Below are positions 8,128 through 16,451 of a DNA stretch of 64,000 bases, in pieces. The stretch comes from Marivita sp046591575 (lineage in GTDB: Bacteria > Pseudomonadota > Alphaproteobacteria > Rhodobacterales > Rhodobacteraceae). The notes below the pieces were generated by a model. The model saw only the letters and a program-made list of their open reading frames with translations. It had not been told where the DNA came from and ran no database searches. The stretch covers positions 372,001 to 436,000 of the forward strand of contig NZ_JBIQWA010000002.1 in the NCBI RefSeq assembly GCF_046591575.1, in the 5' to 3' direction. A program made the translations under genes and the position numbers. Numbering within the stretch: the first letter of the stretch is position 1; each line of letters begins with the position of its first letter.

Positions 8128-8787
8128 CTAGATATGGGTTTGGGCAAACAGCCTGTCGGGCGTGTCAAGGTGGGGAAGGGCGTTGAATTGGGTCAGCGCC
8201 AAATGTCCCTCAAGCGGCAGCCAACTGCTCAGCGATGTGTTCTGGATCGACAAACACACATTGCAAAACGCTGTCATATCCAGCCGAAGGGTAAGCCGCA
8301 TGGCCATTCCGATCAGCCCCCCTGATGTGACAATCAGGGATCGCCCCGAGGCCGCGCTGATTTCATGCAGGGCATCGCGGACGCGGGTTTCGAAATTGGC
8401 AAAACTCTCGGGCGCACCTTCCAGTTTGCCGTCCTGCCAATGCTGAAACAGGCAGGGCAGATGACGCACAAAGCCCTCGCGGGTTGCCGGAAGCGTGATG
8501 CCATGCTGCTCTGCCAGCAGCTGTGACATCGTAAAATACTCCAGCTCATTCAAACGCGGATCGCGGGTGACCTGCGCCGGAGAGGCCGCCGCAATACCAT
8601 CGGCGGTTTCGATATGCCGCTGCAGCGTACCGGTCCAGACATGGGCAAACACGTCCCCCCTGTCGCGGAAATGGGCCCCAAGCCAACCCGCCTGTTTGTG
8701 ACCCAGAGGGCTCAGCCTGTCATAGCCCCGTTCGTCTTTGGCACCGGAATTGGCTTGTCCGTGACGGACCAGAACGATGTGCGACAT
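8128..8787 (-). CDS. Histidine phosphatase family protein (phosphoglycerate mutase-like)
   Basis: A 219-aa protein starting MSHIVLVRHGQ with the RHG motif at residues 8-10, His9 being the expected phospho-acceptor; further family landmarks are the LNELEY acidic segment near residue 90 and the ITVTSGG-like second His region (LIVTSGGLIG) near residue 155. There the usual catalytic second His of the strand-end HGG motif appears as SGG, so activity may be altered. Substrate unknown. It precedes nothing obviously related: the zeta subunit gene is upstream on the same strand with a hairpin between them. Confidence 0.85.
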   Translation of the reverse strand: MSHIVLVRHGQANSGAKDERGYDRLSPLGHKQAGWLGAHFRDRGDVFAHVWTGTLQRHIETADGIAAASPAQVTRDPRLNELEYFTMSQLLAEQHGITLPATREGFVRHLPCLFQHWQDGKLEGAPESFANFETRVRDALHEISAASGRSLIVTSGGLIGMAMRLTLRLDMTAFCNVCLSIQNTSLSSWLPLEGHLALTQFNALPHLDTPDRLFAQTHI

Positions 8788-8821
8788 GGGGCCTCAGAGC
8801 GACAGGACGGCAAAGAACAAC

Positions 8822-8841
8822 ACGTCCGCATCTGCGGACGT
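8822..8841 (-). terminator. Hairpin downstream of the zeta-subunit gene
   Basis: A 9-bp perfect stem (8822-8830 with 8833-8841) with a 2-base centre, 24 bp past the zeta stop codon. On the minus strand it is followed by a T-rich but interrupted tract, so termination is likely but not certain. Confidence 0.55.
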
Positions 8842-8864
8842 ATCACTGGCAAGAGGGACGGATG

Positions 8865-9179
8865 TCACTCTTCTTCCATGATCTGGCTTTTGGCAACAAC
8901 CATCAGCTCTGCCATCTTCGCCCGGATTTCGTCATCGGTGACTTTGCCTGCCACATCTCCAGAGACCTTGCGCACGACATCTTCGTGGCCGGCTTCCTCG
9001 AAATCGGCTTTGACAACCTCCTTGGCGTATTCGGCGGCCTCCTGTTCGGATTTGCCCATCAGGTCAGCGGCCCAAAGGCCAAGCAGCTTGTTCCTGCGCG
9101 CCTCTGCCTTGAACTGCATCTCGGCGTCATGGGCATATTTATTTTCAAAAGCGCTTTCGCGGTCGTCAAAAGTGGACAT
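8865..9179 (-). CDS. F1F0-ATPase inhibitor subunit zeta (DUF1476)
   Basis: A 104-aa, highly charged, almost all-helical protein beginning MSTFDDRESAFENKYAHD, the signature of DUF1476. In Paracoccus denitrificans this family is the zeta subunit, which binds F1-ATPase and blocks ATP hydrolysis (established for that organism). The ATG at 9179 has AGGAG about 8 nt upstream; a longer in-frame reading reaching 9386 would run into the purC start and lacks family similarity. Divergent from purC, as seen in relatives to my recollection. Confidence 0.92.
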   Translation of the reverse strand: MSTFDDRESAFENKYAHDAEMQFKAEARRNKLLGLWAADLMGKSEQEAAEYAKEVVKADFEEAGHEDVVRKVSGDVAGKVTDDEIRAKMAELMVVAKSQIMEEE

Positions 9180-9372
9180 GGGGTCGGTCTCCTGCCGGTG
9201 GGTCTGTGTTGAAAAAGATATGCCCGCAGGCGGCGCGGGCTTCAAGAGCGCAGGTCGCTTGCGACACCGTTGCGCATGCACTAAGAGGCACCTATCTTTG
9301 GATCTCACGCAGGATTCCGACGCGTGCCCAAGCTTCCCGCGCGAATTTGCGCACATGACAGAAAGACCCCGC

Positions 9373-10134
9373 ATGGCCCGTCGCAAGAAGATTTACGAAG
9401 GCAAAGCCAAAATCCTGTATGAAGGCCCGGAACCGGGCACGATCGTTCAATACTTCAAAGACGATGCGACGGCATTCAACGCCGAGAAAAAAGACGTGAT
9501 CGACGGCAAAGGCGCGCTGAACAACCGCTTGAGCGAGTTTTTCATGGTCGGGCTGAACTCGATCGGTGTGCCGACACATTTCATGAAGCGCCTGAACATG
9601 CGCGAACAATTGGTCCGCGCTTGCGAGATCATCCCTTTGGAAGTGATCGTGCGCAATTACGCCGCCGGCACGATGGCCAAGCGTCTTGGCATCGAGGAAG
9701 GCACCGCACTGCCGCGCCCGGTTGTGGAGTATTGCTACAAGGATGACAGTCTTGGCGACCCGCTGGTCACCGAAGAGCATATCGCCGCCTTTGGCTGGGC
9801 CAGTCAGCAGGACATGGACGACATCCTGAGCCTCGCGTTGAGGGTCAATGACTTCATGTCCGGCCTGATGTATGGCGTCGGCATCAAGCTGGTGGATTTC
9901 AAGATCGAGATTGGCCGCGTCTACGAGGGGGATTTTCAACGGCTGATCGTGGCCGACGAAATCAGCCCCGACAGCTGCCGCTTGTGGGATATCGAGTCGG
10001 GCCGCAAGCTTGATAAAGACGTGTTCCGCCGCGATCTGGGCGATCTGGCGGATGCCTATACCGAAGTGGCGCGGCGCTTGGGCGTGATGCCGGGCAATGC
10101 GACACCGATGGAAAAGCCAAAGCTGATCAATTGA
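9373..10134 (+). CDS. purC: Phosphoribosylaminoimidazole-succinocarboxamide synthase
   Basis: Joins CAIR and aspartate with ATP to give SAICAR (purine synthesis). The 253-aa protein starts MARRKKIYEGKAKILYEG, with the EGKAK ATP-binding start motif; VIVRNYAAGTMAKR near residue 97 and LVDFKIEIGR near residue 177 are the other family blocks. The ATG at 9373 has AGAAAGA about 8 nt upstream; an ATG at 9355 is also in frame (six extra residues). It is first in a purC-purS-purQ run. Confidence 0.97.
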   Translation: MARRKKIYEGKAKILYEGPEPGTIVQYFKDDATAFNAEKKDVIDGKGALNNRLSEFFMVGLNSIGVPTHFMKRLNMREQLVRACEIIPLEVIVRNYAAGTMAKRLGIEEGTALPRPVVEYCYKDDSLGDPLVTEEHIAAFGWASQQDMDDILSLALRVNDFMSGLMYGVGIKLVDFKIEIGRVYEGDFQRLIVADEISPDSCRLWDIESGRKLDKDVFRRDLGDLADAYTEVARRLGVMPGNATPMEKPKLIN

Positions 10135-10221
10135 CGGCAGGCTGCAGTGCGGCCGTTGGATTGGCATATTTTTGAAAAGAAGATGGGTGGGGTATGGCCC
10201 CGATCCAAGACGGAGAGCACA

Positions 10222-10452
10222 ATGAAAGCACGGGTGCATGTGATGCTGAAAGACGGGGTCCTCGATCCGCAGGGGGACGCTGTGCGGCACGCTCTGGGGG
10301 GGCTTGGTTTTGACGGTGTCGAAAAGGTGCGTCAGGGCAAGATTATCGAGCTGGATCTGGCGGACGGCACGTCTGAGCAGACGGTGCGCGAGATGTGTGA
10401 AAAACTGCTCGCGAACACGGTGATCGAAAGCTATCAGATCGAGCTGGCCTGA
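10222..10452 (+). CDS. purS: Phosphoribosylformylglycinamidine synthase subunit PurS
   Basis: The 76-aa small subunit that bridges PurQ (glutaminase) and PurL (synthetase) in the three-part FGAM synthase. The pattern MKARVHVMLKDGVLDPQG is typical, as is the final ESYQIE block. GGAGAG lies 7 nt before the ATG. Its TGA stop shares a base with the ATG of purQ, giving translational coupling. purL is not in the window. Confidence 0.97.
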   Translation: MKARVHVMLKDGVLDPQGDAVRHALGGLGFDGVEKVRQGKIIELDLADGTSEQTVREMCEKLLANTVIESYQIELA

Positions 10453-11120
10453 TGCGCGCGGCGGTTGTTGTTTTCCCCGGATCGAATTGTGACCGGGATC
10501 TTGCGGTGGCGTTCCGTGCGGCGGGATGTCAGGTCGAGATGGTGTGGCACAAGGATACATCCCTGCCGGATGGAATTGATATTGTCGGACTTCCCGGCGG
10601 GTTTTCTTTTGGCGATTACCTGCGTTGCGGCGCGATTGCGGCCAATTCCCCGATCTGCAGCGAAGTGAAAGCCCATGCAGAGCGTGGCGGCTTTGTTCTT
10701 GGCATCTGCAACGGGTTCCAAATCCTGACCGAAACCGGTCTGTTGCCCGGCGCGCTGCTGCGCAATGCGGGGATCAAATATATCTGCCGCACGGTTCCGT
10801 TGAGTGTTGCAACCACCGACAGCGTCTATACCAGCGGCTATTCCGATGGTCAGGAGATCGCCATCCCGATCGCCCATCATGACGGCAATTATACCGCGTC
10901 CGATGCGGTGGTTCAGAAGCTCGACGATGAGGATCGCATCGCCTTTCGCTATCTGGCCAACCCGAACGGGTCGACCGCGGATATTGCGGGCATCCTGTCG
11001 GCCAACCGCCGCGTGCTTGGCATGATGCCCCATCCCGAAAGGGCGGCGGATGACGGCCATGGCGGAACCGATGGCACGGCGCTTTTCACCAGCATTGCGA
11101 GCGCCTTGGCGGCTGCATAG
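10452..11120 (+). CDS. purQ: Phosphoribosylformylglycinamidine synthase subunit PurQ
   Basis: Class I glutamine amidotransferase that supplies ammonia for FGAM formation. In the 222-aa protein the nucleophile is Cys86 (LGICNGFQ), and the His-Glu pair is His194/Glu196 (MMPHPER). The overlap with purS and the following two-component genes on the same strand suggest the purCSQ unit ends here; 47 bp separate it from dctB and no clear terminator is seen. Confidence 0.97.
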   Translation: MRAAVVVFPGSNCDRDLAVAFRAAGCQVEMVWHKDTSLPDGIDIVGLPGGFSFGDYLRCGAIAANSPICSEVKAHAERGGFVLGICNGFQILTETGLLPGALLRNAGIKYICRTVPLSVATTDSVYTSGYSDGQEIAIPIAHHDGNYTASDAVVQKLDDEDRIAFRYLANPNGSTADIAGILSANRRVLGMMPHPERAADDGHGGTDGTALFTSIASALAAA

Positions 11121-11167
11121 CGCAGGGCTGGACATCGCGGTGATCTATCCCTGCTTGAGCGCGGCCC

Positions 11168-12952
11168 GTGTTGCGCCTATCGTTGGGCATGGTCAATGAA
11201 AGCAGCTTTTTGAAAGACAACAGACGGTCCGGATCGCTGTCGTGGCAGGTCCGTCTGGCACTTTGTGCATTGATTGCGGTTGCGGTTGCCACGGTTTTTG
11301 TCACCAATCACTATTTGACCAATCGCTTCACCGAAAGCACCCAGAACCGGGCTGAACTGCGCCTGGCGCTGTATTCCGGCAATCTGGTGTCCGAGCTGCG
11401 CCGGAATGCGATTGTGCCGCAATTGCTGGCGCGCGATCCGGCGCTGATAGGCGCGTTGAATTCGGGTGATTTTTCCCAAAGCTCGCAACGTCTGATTTCC
11501 TTTGTGGATGAGATTGGCGCGGCATCTTTGATGTTGCTGGATGTAGATGGTCGCACGGTTGCATCGACCAATCGCGAACGGTTGGGCGAGCAGCACCGCA
11601 GCGAGGCCTATTTCGTCGATGCGCTGCGATCCAATGCCACTGTCTTTAGTGCGCAGCGCGAAGAGGTGGGCAGTTTCAATTTCAGCTATTCGCGCCGGAT
11701 CGAAAGCCAGGGACAATCTATTGGTGTGATCGTGGTCGAGGTCGACCTGGCCAAGTTCGAACGCGCCTGGGCGGGCATTTCGGATGCGGTTCTGGTGACC
11801 AATAGCGAAGGGGAGATCATTCTGGCCACCGAGCCGCGCTGGCGCGGACAGACCGTTGAAACCGCGCTCCAACGCGAACCTCCCGACAGCGCCATCGAAC
11901 GCGCGATCCGGGCCACATCCTATTGGACCGCGCTGCCGGCCGATGCCTATTTCAAAGGCGAGGCAGTCATGCAGATCGAGGGGCGTATCCCGTTCCGCGG
12001 CTGGACCATGACAACGTTCACCACCTATGCCAGCGTCCGGGAGCGGGTCAACGCGGTGCTGGCGCTCGAGATCATGGGTTTTGCGATTCTCCTGGCGCTC
12101 GCGTTTTATGTGCTGAGCCGCAAGACCGCGCTGCGGATGGCGCTGTTCCAACGCGAGTCGGCAGAGCTTCGCGCATTGAACCAGAGGCTACAGCGAGAAA
12201 TCGCCGAGCGTGAACGCGTCCAGGAGACGCTCGCGGTGGCCGAACAGACCCTTGCGCAATCGTCGAAACTGGCCGCTTTAGGCGAGATGTCGGCGGCTGT
12301 CAGTCACGAGTTGAACCAACCGCTCGCGGCGATGAAAACCTATCTGGCGGGGGCCAAGCTTTTGATGCGGCGCAACCGGGTCGAAGAAGCGTTTTCCGCC
12401 TTTTCGAGGATTGATGATCTGATCGAGCGGATGGGCGGCATTACACGTCAGCTCAAGAGTTACGCGCGCAAGGGGCAAGAGGCGTTTTGCCCTGTGAACA
12501 TGGGCGATGCGCTTACCGCCAGCCTGGCCATGATGGAGCCCCAGCTGAAGTCCCGGAAGGTCAAGATCACCAAGATTTTGCCCGAGGAAAAGGTGCTGGT
12601 GATGGGCGATCGGATGCGCATCGAACAGGTCATGGTGAACCTGTTGCGCAATGCGCTGGATGCCACAAAAACCGTGACAGATCCTCAGCTTGAGATCATC
12701 CTGGCCAGCGGTGAAACCGCGACATTGGCGATCCGCGACAATGGTCATGGGATCGAAGACCTCGATGCGCTGTTCGAGCCGTTTTACACCACCAAGCAAC
12801 CGGGGGATGGGGTGGGTCTGGGCCTTGCCATTTCTTCGGGGATCGTGAACGACCTTGGGGGACGGTTACTGGCGCGCAACGCTGAAAAAGGCGGCGCGGT
12901 CTTTGAAATGCAGTTGCCGATCTTAAATGAACAGACGCAGGCGGCGGAGTAG
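11168..12952 (+). CDS. dctB: DctB-like membrane sensor histidine kinase
   Basis: A 594-aa inner-membrane kinase with TM1 at about 29-46, a periplasmic sensor region of some 250 residues of double-PAS/Cache type (48-296), TM2 at 297-317, a coiled coil (325-365), the H-box SHELNQPLAAM with phospho-acceptor His380, then N-box (NLLRNALDA), DNGHG and GLGLAI ATP-binding boxes. The layout and H-box match DctB, sensor of C4-dicarboxylates. Start GTG at 11168 or ATG at 11189; no strong ribosome site discriminates. The cognate regulator follows after 4 bp. No dicarboxylate transporter is adjacent, so the ligand is uncertain. Confidence 0.88.
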   Translation: MLRLSLGMVNESSFLKDNRRSGSLSWQVRLALCALIAVAVATVFVTNHYLTNRFTESTQNRAELRLALYSGNLVSELRRNAIVPQLLARDPALIGALNSGDFSQSSQRLISFVDEIGAASLMLLDVDGRTVASTNRERLGEQHRSEAYFVDALRSNATVFSAQREEVGSFNFSYSRRIESQGQSIGVIVVEVDLAKFERAWAGISDAVLVTNSEGEIILATEPRWRGQTVETALQREPPDSAIERAIRATSYWTALPADAYFKGEAVMQIEGRIPFRGWTMTTFTTYASVRERVNAVLALEIMGFAILLALAFYVLSRKTALRMALFQRESAELRALNQRLQREIAERERVQETLAVAEQTLAQSSKLAALGEMSAAVSHELNQPLAAMKTYLAGAKLLMRRNRVEEAFSAFSRIDDLIERMGGITRQLKSYARKGQEAFCPVNMGDALTASLAMMEPQLKSRKVKITKILPEEKVLVMGDRMRIEQVMVNLLRNALDATKTVTDPQLEIILASGETATLAIRDNGHGIEDLDALFEPFYTTKQPGDGVGLGLAISSGIVNDLGGRLLARNAEKGGAVFEMQLPILNEQTQAAE

Positions 12953-12956
12953 GTCC

Positions 12957-14291
12957 ATGGGAAAAGCCATGAAAATTGCGATTGTCGACGACGAAAAAGA
13001 TATGCGCCAGTCAATCAGCCAGTGGCTGGCCTTGTCCGGCTATGACACCGAGACATTTTCCAGCGCCGAAGAGGCGCTTGGTACGCTTGGGCCGGATTAT
13101 CCCGGCATTGTAATTTCCGACATCAAGATGCCCGGGATGGATGGCATCCAATTGCTGCGCAAACTGATGGGATCGGACAGCGCATTGCCCGTGATCATGA
13201 TCACAGGCCACGGCGATGTGCCGATCGCAGTTGAAGCGATGCGCATCGGGGCGTTTGATTTTCTGGAAAAGCCGTTCAACCCGGACCGGATGTCGGACCT
13301 TGCCAAGAAGGCCACCAATGCCCGTCGCCTGACGCTGGACAACCGCGCGTTGCGGCGCGAATTGGGGGATGGCAACCAGATGATGCGCAAGCTGATCGGG
13401 GCCAGCCCGGCGATGGAGCGGTTGCGCGAGGATATTCTGGATCTGGGCCAGGCCGATGGCCATGTGTTGATCGACGGCGAAACCGGCACCGGCAAGACGC
13501 TGGTGGCGCATGCGCTGCACGCAGTGGGAAGCCGGGCGGGCAAGAAATTTGTGCTGATTTCCTGTGCGGCGATGGACGAAGACACGCTGATCCGGCGCTT
13601 GTTTGGCCCGATGCAGCCGGATGATACCCGCCTGCCTGCGGTCGAAGAGGCGCGGGGCGGGACGCTGGTTCTGGAAGACATCGAGGCGTTGTCGGATTCC
13701 GTTCAGGCGCGCCTGCTGACGATGATCAATGATCAGGGCACACCGCCGGAAACCCGCATCGTGGCCATCTGCAATCTTCAGGACGAAGGGCGCACCTGTG
13801 AGGACGCGTTGCGACCGGATCTTTACTACCGGTTGGCAGCGCTCAAGATCACGGCCCCGCCGCTGCGCAATCGCGGTGAGGATATTCTGACATTGTTCAC
13901 CGCGCTGGCCGAGCAATATTCCGATGAATATGGCTGTGAGGCCCCGCAGGTCAGCGCCCAGGAGGCGGCCCAGTTGCTGCAAGCGCCGTGGCCGGGCAAT
14001 GTTCGCCAACTGATCAATCTGGCAGAGCGGGCCGTGCTACAATCGCGGCGTGGGACGGGCACCATTGCATCGCTTTTGATGTCCGATCACGAGGAAATGC
14101 AGCCGGTGATGACGACCGAAGGCAAGCCGCTCAAGGAATATGTCGAGGCGTTTGAACGCATGCTCATCGACAACACCATGCGCCGCCATCGCGGATCGAT
14201 CGCATCGGTCATGGAAGAACTGTGCCTGCCGCGCCGGACGCTGAATGAAAAGATGGCCAAATACGGGCTGCAGCGGTCGGATTACCTTTAA
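12957..14291 (+). CDS. dctD: DctD-like NtrC-family response regulator lacking GAFTGA
   Basis: 444 aa: receiver domain (phospho-acceptor Asp55, Lys105), AAA+ domain with Walker A GETGTGKT at 174-181, FIS-type helix-turn-helix at 411-436. It departs from sigma54 activators in two places. The L1 loop that should read ESELFGHEKGAFTGA reads LIRRLFGPMQPDDT (211-224), so the sigma54-contacting GAFTGA is gone; Walker B reads LVLED rather than LFLDE (237-241). Candidate arginine fingers (RPDLYYRL, 286-293) remain. Rhodobacter capsulatus NtrC, which works with sigma70, is a known precedent for losing GAFTGA. GGAG sits 8 nt before the ATG. Confidence 0.88.
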   Translation: MGKAMKIAIVDDEKDMRQSISQWLALSGYDTETFSSAEEALGTLGPDYPGIVISDIKMPGMDGIQLLRKLMGSDSALPVIMITGHGDVPIAVEAMRIGAFDFLEKPFNPDRMSDLAKKATNARRLTLDNRALRRELGDGNQMMRKLIGASPAMERLREDILDLGQADGHVLIDGETGTGKTLVAHALHAVGSRAGKKFVLISCAAMDEDTLIRRLFGPMQPDDTRLPAVEEARGGTLVLEDIEALSDSVQARLLTMINDQGTPPETRIVAICNLQDEGRTCEDALRPDLYYRLAALKITAPPLRNRGEDILTLFTALAEQYSDEYGCEAPQVSAQEAAQLLQAPWPGNVRQLINLAERAVLQSRRGTGTIASLLMSDHEEMQPVMTTEGKPLKEYVEAFERMLIDNTMRRHRGSIASVMEELCLPRRTLNEKMAKYGLQRSDYL

Positions 14292-14297
14292 GGCGGG

Positions 14298-14365
14298 CAA
14301 GCGCCTTTAAAGGCGCTTGAAAAGCGGTTTTGAAACCGCGTTTTTAAGGGCTTTCGAAAGCCCTT
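14298..14365. repeat. Second cluster of three palindromes between convergent genes
   Basis: A perfect 22-bp palindrome (14298-14319), a 7-bp stem with 2-base centre (14324-14330 with 14333-14339) and a perfect 20-bp palindrome with core TTTCGAAA (14346-14365) fill the gap between the dctD stop and the convergent ocd stop at 14371. Organisation mirrors 5701-5763, with unrelated arms but a shared TTCGAA core in one member of each trio. Confidence 0.78.
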
Positions 14366-14370
14366 TCTGC

Positions 14371-15411
14371 TTAGCTCGCGCGCATCAGCATCCCGTAAAG
14401 GTCGCGGGGATCGTCCGGGTCGGCCAACAGGTCAAGCGGCAGATTCAGCCCCGTTTCCCGTGTCAGATCATGCACCACACGCAGGGCCGAGAAATCCTCG
14501 ATGGCAAAGCCGACACTGTCAAAAAGCGTGATCTCTCGGGCCTCAGTTCGGCCCGGCACGGCCCCGGTGATCACCTGCCACAGCTCGGTCACCGGATGGT
14601 CCTGCGCAAGTTGCTGAATTTCGCCTTCGACCCGTGTTTGCGGCGGGTATTCCACAAAGATTGATGATCGGAGCAGGATGGCCTGTGCCAGTTCGGTCTT
14701 GCCGGGGCAATCGCCGCCAATCGCATTGATGTGAACCCCACTGCCGACCAGATTGTCGCTTAAAATTGTCGCATACTGCTTGTCTGCGGTACATGTGGTC
14801 AGGATATGCGCGCCTTGAACGGCCTCTTCCGCCGAGGTGCAGACAACCACGTTCAGACCGGTTTTGCTAAGATTCGCGGCGCATTTCCGGGTGGCATTTG
14901 GGTCTTTGTCGTACAGACGCACGGTTGTAATCCCACAAATTGCCTGCATTGCGATGCTTTGGAATTCGGCCTGCGCGCCATTGCCGATCATCGCCATCGT
15001 GGTGGCCCCTTTGGGGGCCAGGTGTTTGGCGGCCAAAGCCGACATGGCGGCGGTGCGCAGCGCGGTCAGCAGCGTCATTTCGGACAAAAGCACTGGATAG
15101 CCGGTGTTCACATCTGCCAGCAGGCCAAAGGCAGTCACGGTTTGCAACCCCTCGGACGTGTTCTTTGGATGCCCGTTGACGTATTTGAACGCATATTGCG
15201 TGTCGTTGGCGGTGGGCATCAATTCGATCACGCCCACGGGGCTGTGGGCGGCGACGCGTGGGGTTTTATCGAAGCTTTCCCAACGGCGGAAATCCTCTTC
15301 GATGGCATCGGCGATGCGGGTGATCATTTCGGCCAGGCCGACATGATGCACAATCTGCATCATGTGATCGACCGAAACAAAGGGCACGAGAGCTTTGTCT
15401 GACGGTTGCAT
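14371..15411 (-). CDS. ocd: Ornithine cyclodeaminase
   Basis: Converts ornithine directly to proline and ammonia using tightly bound NAD. The 346-aa protein has the mu-crystallin/OCD pattern: an Arg/Lys-rich substrate site around KTPRVAAHSP (49-58), FKYVNGHP near 74, the nucleotide region MAMIGNGAQAEFQ near 140, and HINAIGGDCPGKTEL near 222 with the conserved Asp that activates water. It lies 9 bp after rocF, so the pair turns arginine into proline via ornithine. Confidence 0.94.
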   Translation of the reverse strand: MQPSDKALVPFVSVDHMMQIVHHVGLAEMITRIADAIEEDFRRWESFDKTPRVAAHSPVGVIELMPTANDTQYAFKYVNGHPKNTSEGLQTVTAFGLLADVNTGYPVLLSEMTLLTALRTAAMSALAAKHLAPKGATTMAMIGNGAQAEFQSIAMQAICGITTVRLYDKDPNATRKCAANLSKTGLNVVVCTSAEEAVQGAHILTTCTADKQYATILSDNLVGSGVHINAIGGDCPGKTELAQAILLRSSIFVEYPPQTRVEGEIQQLAQDHPVTELWQVITGAVPGRTEAREITLFDSVGFAIEDFSALRVVHDLTRETGLNLPLDLLADPDDPRDLYGMLMRAS

Positions 15412-15420
15412 GTGCGGTCC

Positions 15421-16344
15421 TTACATCAAACGTGGGGTGGGGCGATCAAAGATGCGGCGACCAAGGGCCGAAGCGGCGAGATCCACCATCAGATGGGCGG
15501 TCCGTCCGCGTTCATCCAGCATGGGGTTCAACTCGACCAGATCCAGAGAGGTCATCAGCCCGCTGTCACACAGCAGCTCCATCACCAGATGGGCCTCGCG
15601 CACGGTGGCTCCGCCGGGAACGGTGGTTCCGACAGCCGGTGCGTGGCTTGGATCGAGGAAATCCACATCAAGCGACACATGCAGCGCGCCACCTGCGCGG
15701 GCCACATCATCCAGAAACGGGGTCAGCAGGGCGGCCACACCAGATTCGTCCATCGCGCGCATATCGAAACCGCGAATGTCGGTCTTTTGCATCAACGCGC
15801 GTTCGGGAAGGTCAACAGAGCGCAGGCCGATGATGCAGGTGTGATTGGGCGGCACGGCGGCGGGCAGGGGCGGGAAGCCGTCAAACCCGGATTGACCGGT
15901 GGCATAGGCCAGCGGTGTGCCGTGCAGGTTGCCGGATTCTGTCGTCTCTAGCGTGTTGAAATCGCTATGCGCATCAAGCCACAGAACGAATTGGGGCCGG
16001 CCCTGTTTCGCGGCATGGGCGGCAACGCCCGGAACGGTGCCCAGGGACAGGGCATGGTCACCGCCAAGGAAAATCGGCAGGCCGTTTTGCATCGCGTCTT
16101 CGGCGGCGCGCATCAGGGCGGTGGTCCAGCCCAGCGTTTCGCCAAGATCGACCAGACCGTCGCGGTCCGGGGTGTCATTGGCATCCGGCACGACGTCACC
16201 TGCATCGCTGACGCCGTGACCCAGATCGGTCAGCGCGCGGGCCAGACCCGCTGTGCGATAAGCGTCCGGTCCCATGAGGCAGCCTCGGCGCGCTTTGCCG
16301 CAGTCGAGGGGGGCACCGACCAAGATAATGTTCTGCGAATCCAT
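15421..16344 (-). CDS. rocF: Arginase
   Basis: Hydrolyses arginine to ornithine and urea with a binuclear Mn centre. In the 307-aa protein the metal ligands are His97 (GGDHALSLG), Asp124/His126/Asp128 (DAHSDFN) and Asp226/Asp228 (SLDVDFLDP). The GNLHGTPLAY segment (139-147) is of arginase rather than agmatinase type. First gene of the rocF-ocd unit, divergent from an Lrp/AsnC regulator 107 bp away, which is the likely arginine- or ornithine-responsive activator. Confidence 0.94.
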   Translation of the reverse strand: MDSQNIILVGAPLDCGKARRGCLMGPDAYRTAGLARALTDLGHGVSDAGDVVPDANDTPDRDGLVDLGETLGWTTALMRAAEDAMQNGLPIFLGGDHALSLGTVPGVAAHAAKQGRPQFVLWLDAHSDFNTLETTESGNLHGTPLAYATGQSGFDGFPPLPAAVPPNHTCIIGLRSVDLPERALMQKTDIRGFDMRAMDESGVAALLTPFLDDVARAGGALHVSLDVDFLDPSHAPAVGTTVPGGATVREAHLVMELLCDSGLMTSLDLVELNPMLDERGRTAHLMVDLAASALGRRIFDRPTPRLM

Positions 16345-16366
16345 GTCTTTTCCTTTGCGGGGATCA

Positions 16367-16383
16367 CGCAGACTTAATCTGCG
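16367..16383. promoter_or_regulatory. Candidate Lrp-type operator in the rocF/lrp divergent region
   Basis: An inverted repeat CGCAGA-N5-TCTGCG with an AT-rich centre sits 23 bp upstream of the rocF ATG. The size and shape (about 17 bp dyad, AT-rich middle) suit an Lrp/AsnC dimer site. Assignment rests on position only. Confidence 0.4.
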
Positions 16384-16451
16384 GAATGCGCAGTGCAGAA
16401 GTGGTCAAAGCGAACAATCTGGTTTAATGTTGACCGAAACGCTAAGTACGA

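Noticed and set aside
8614..9372. N-terminal extension of purC back to 8614
   Set aside because: The in-frame extension crosses the zeta-subunit gene on the other strand and lacks similarity; purC proteins begin at the MARRKKIYEGKAK block.
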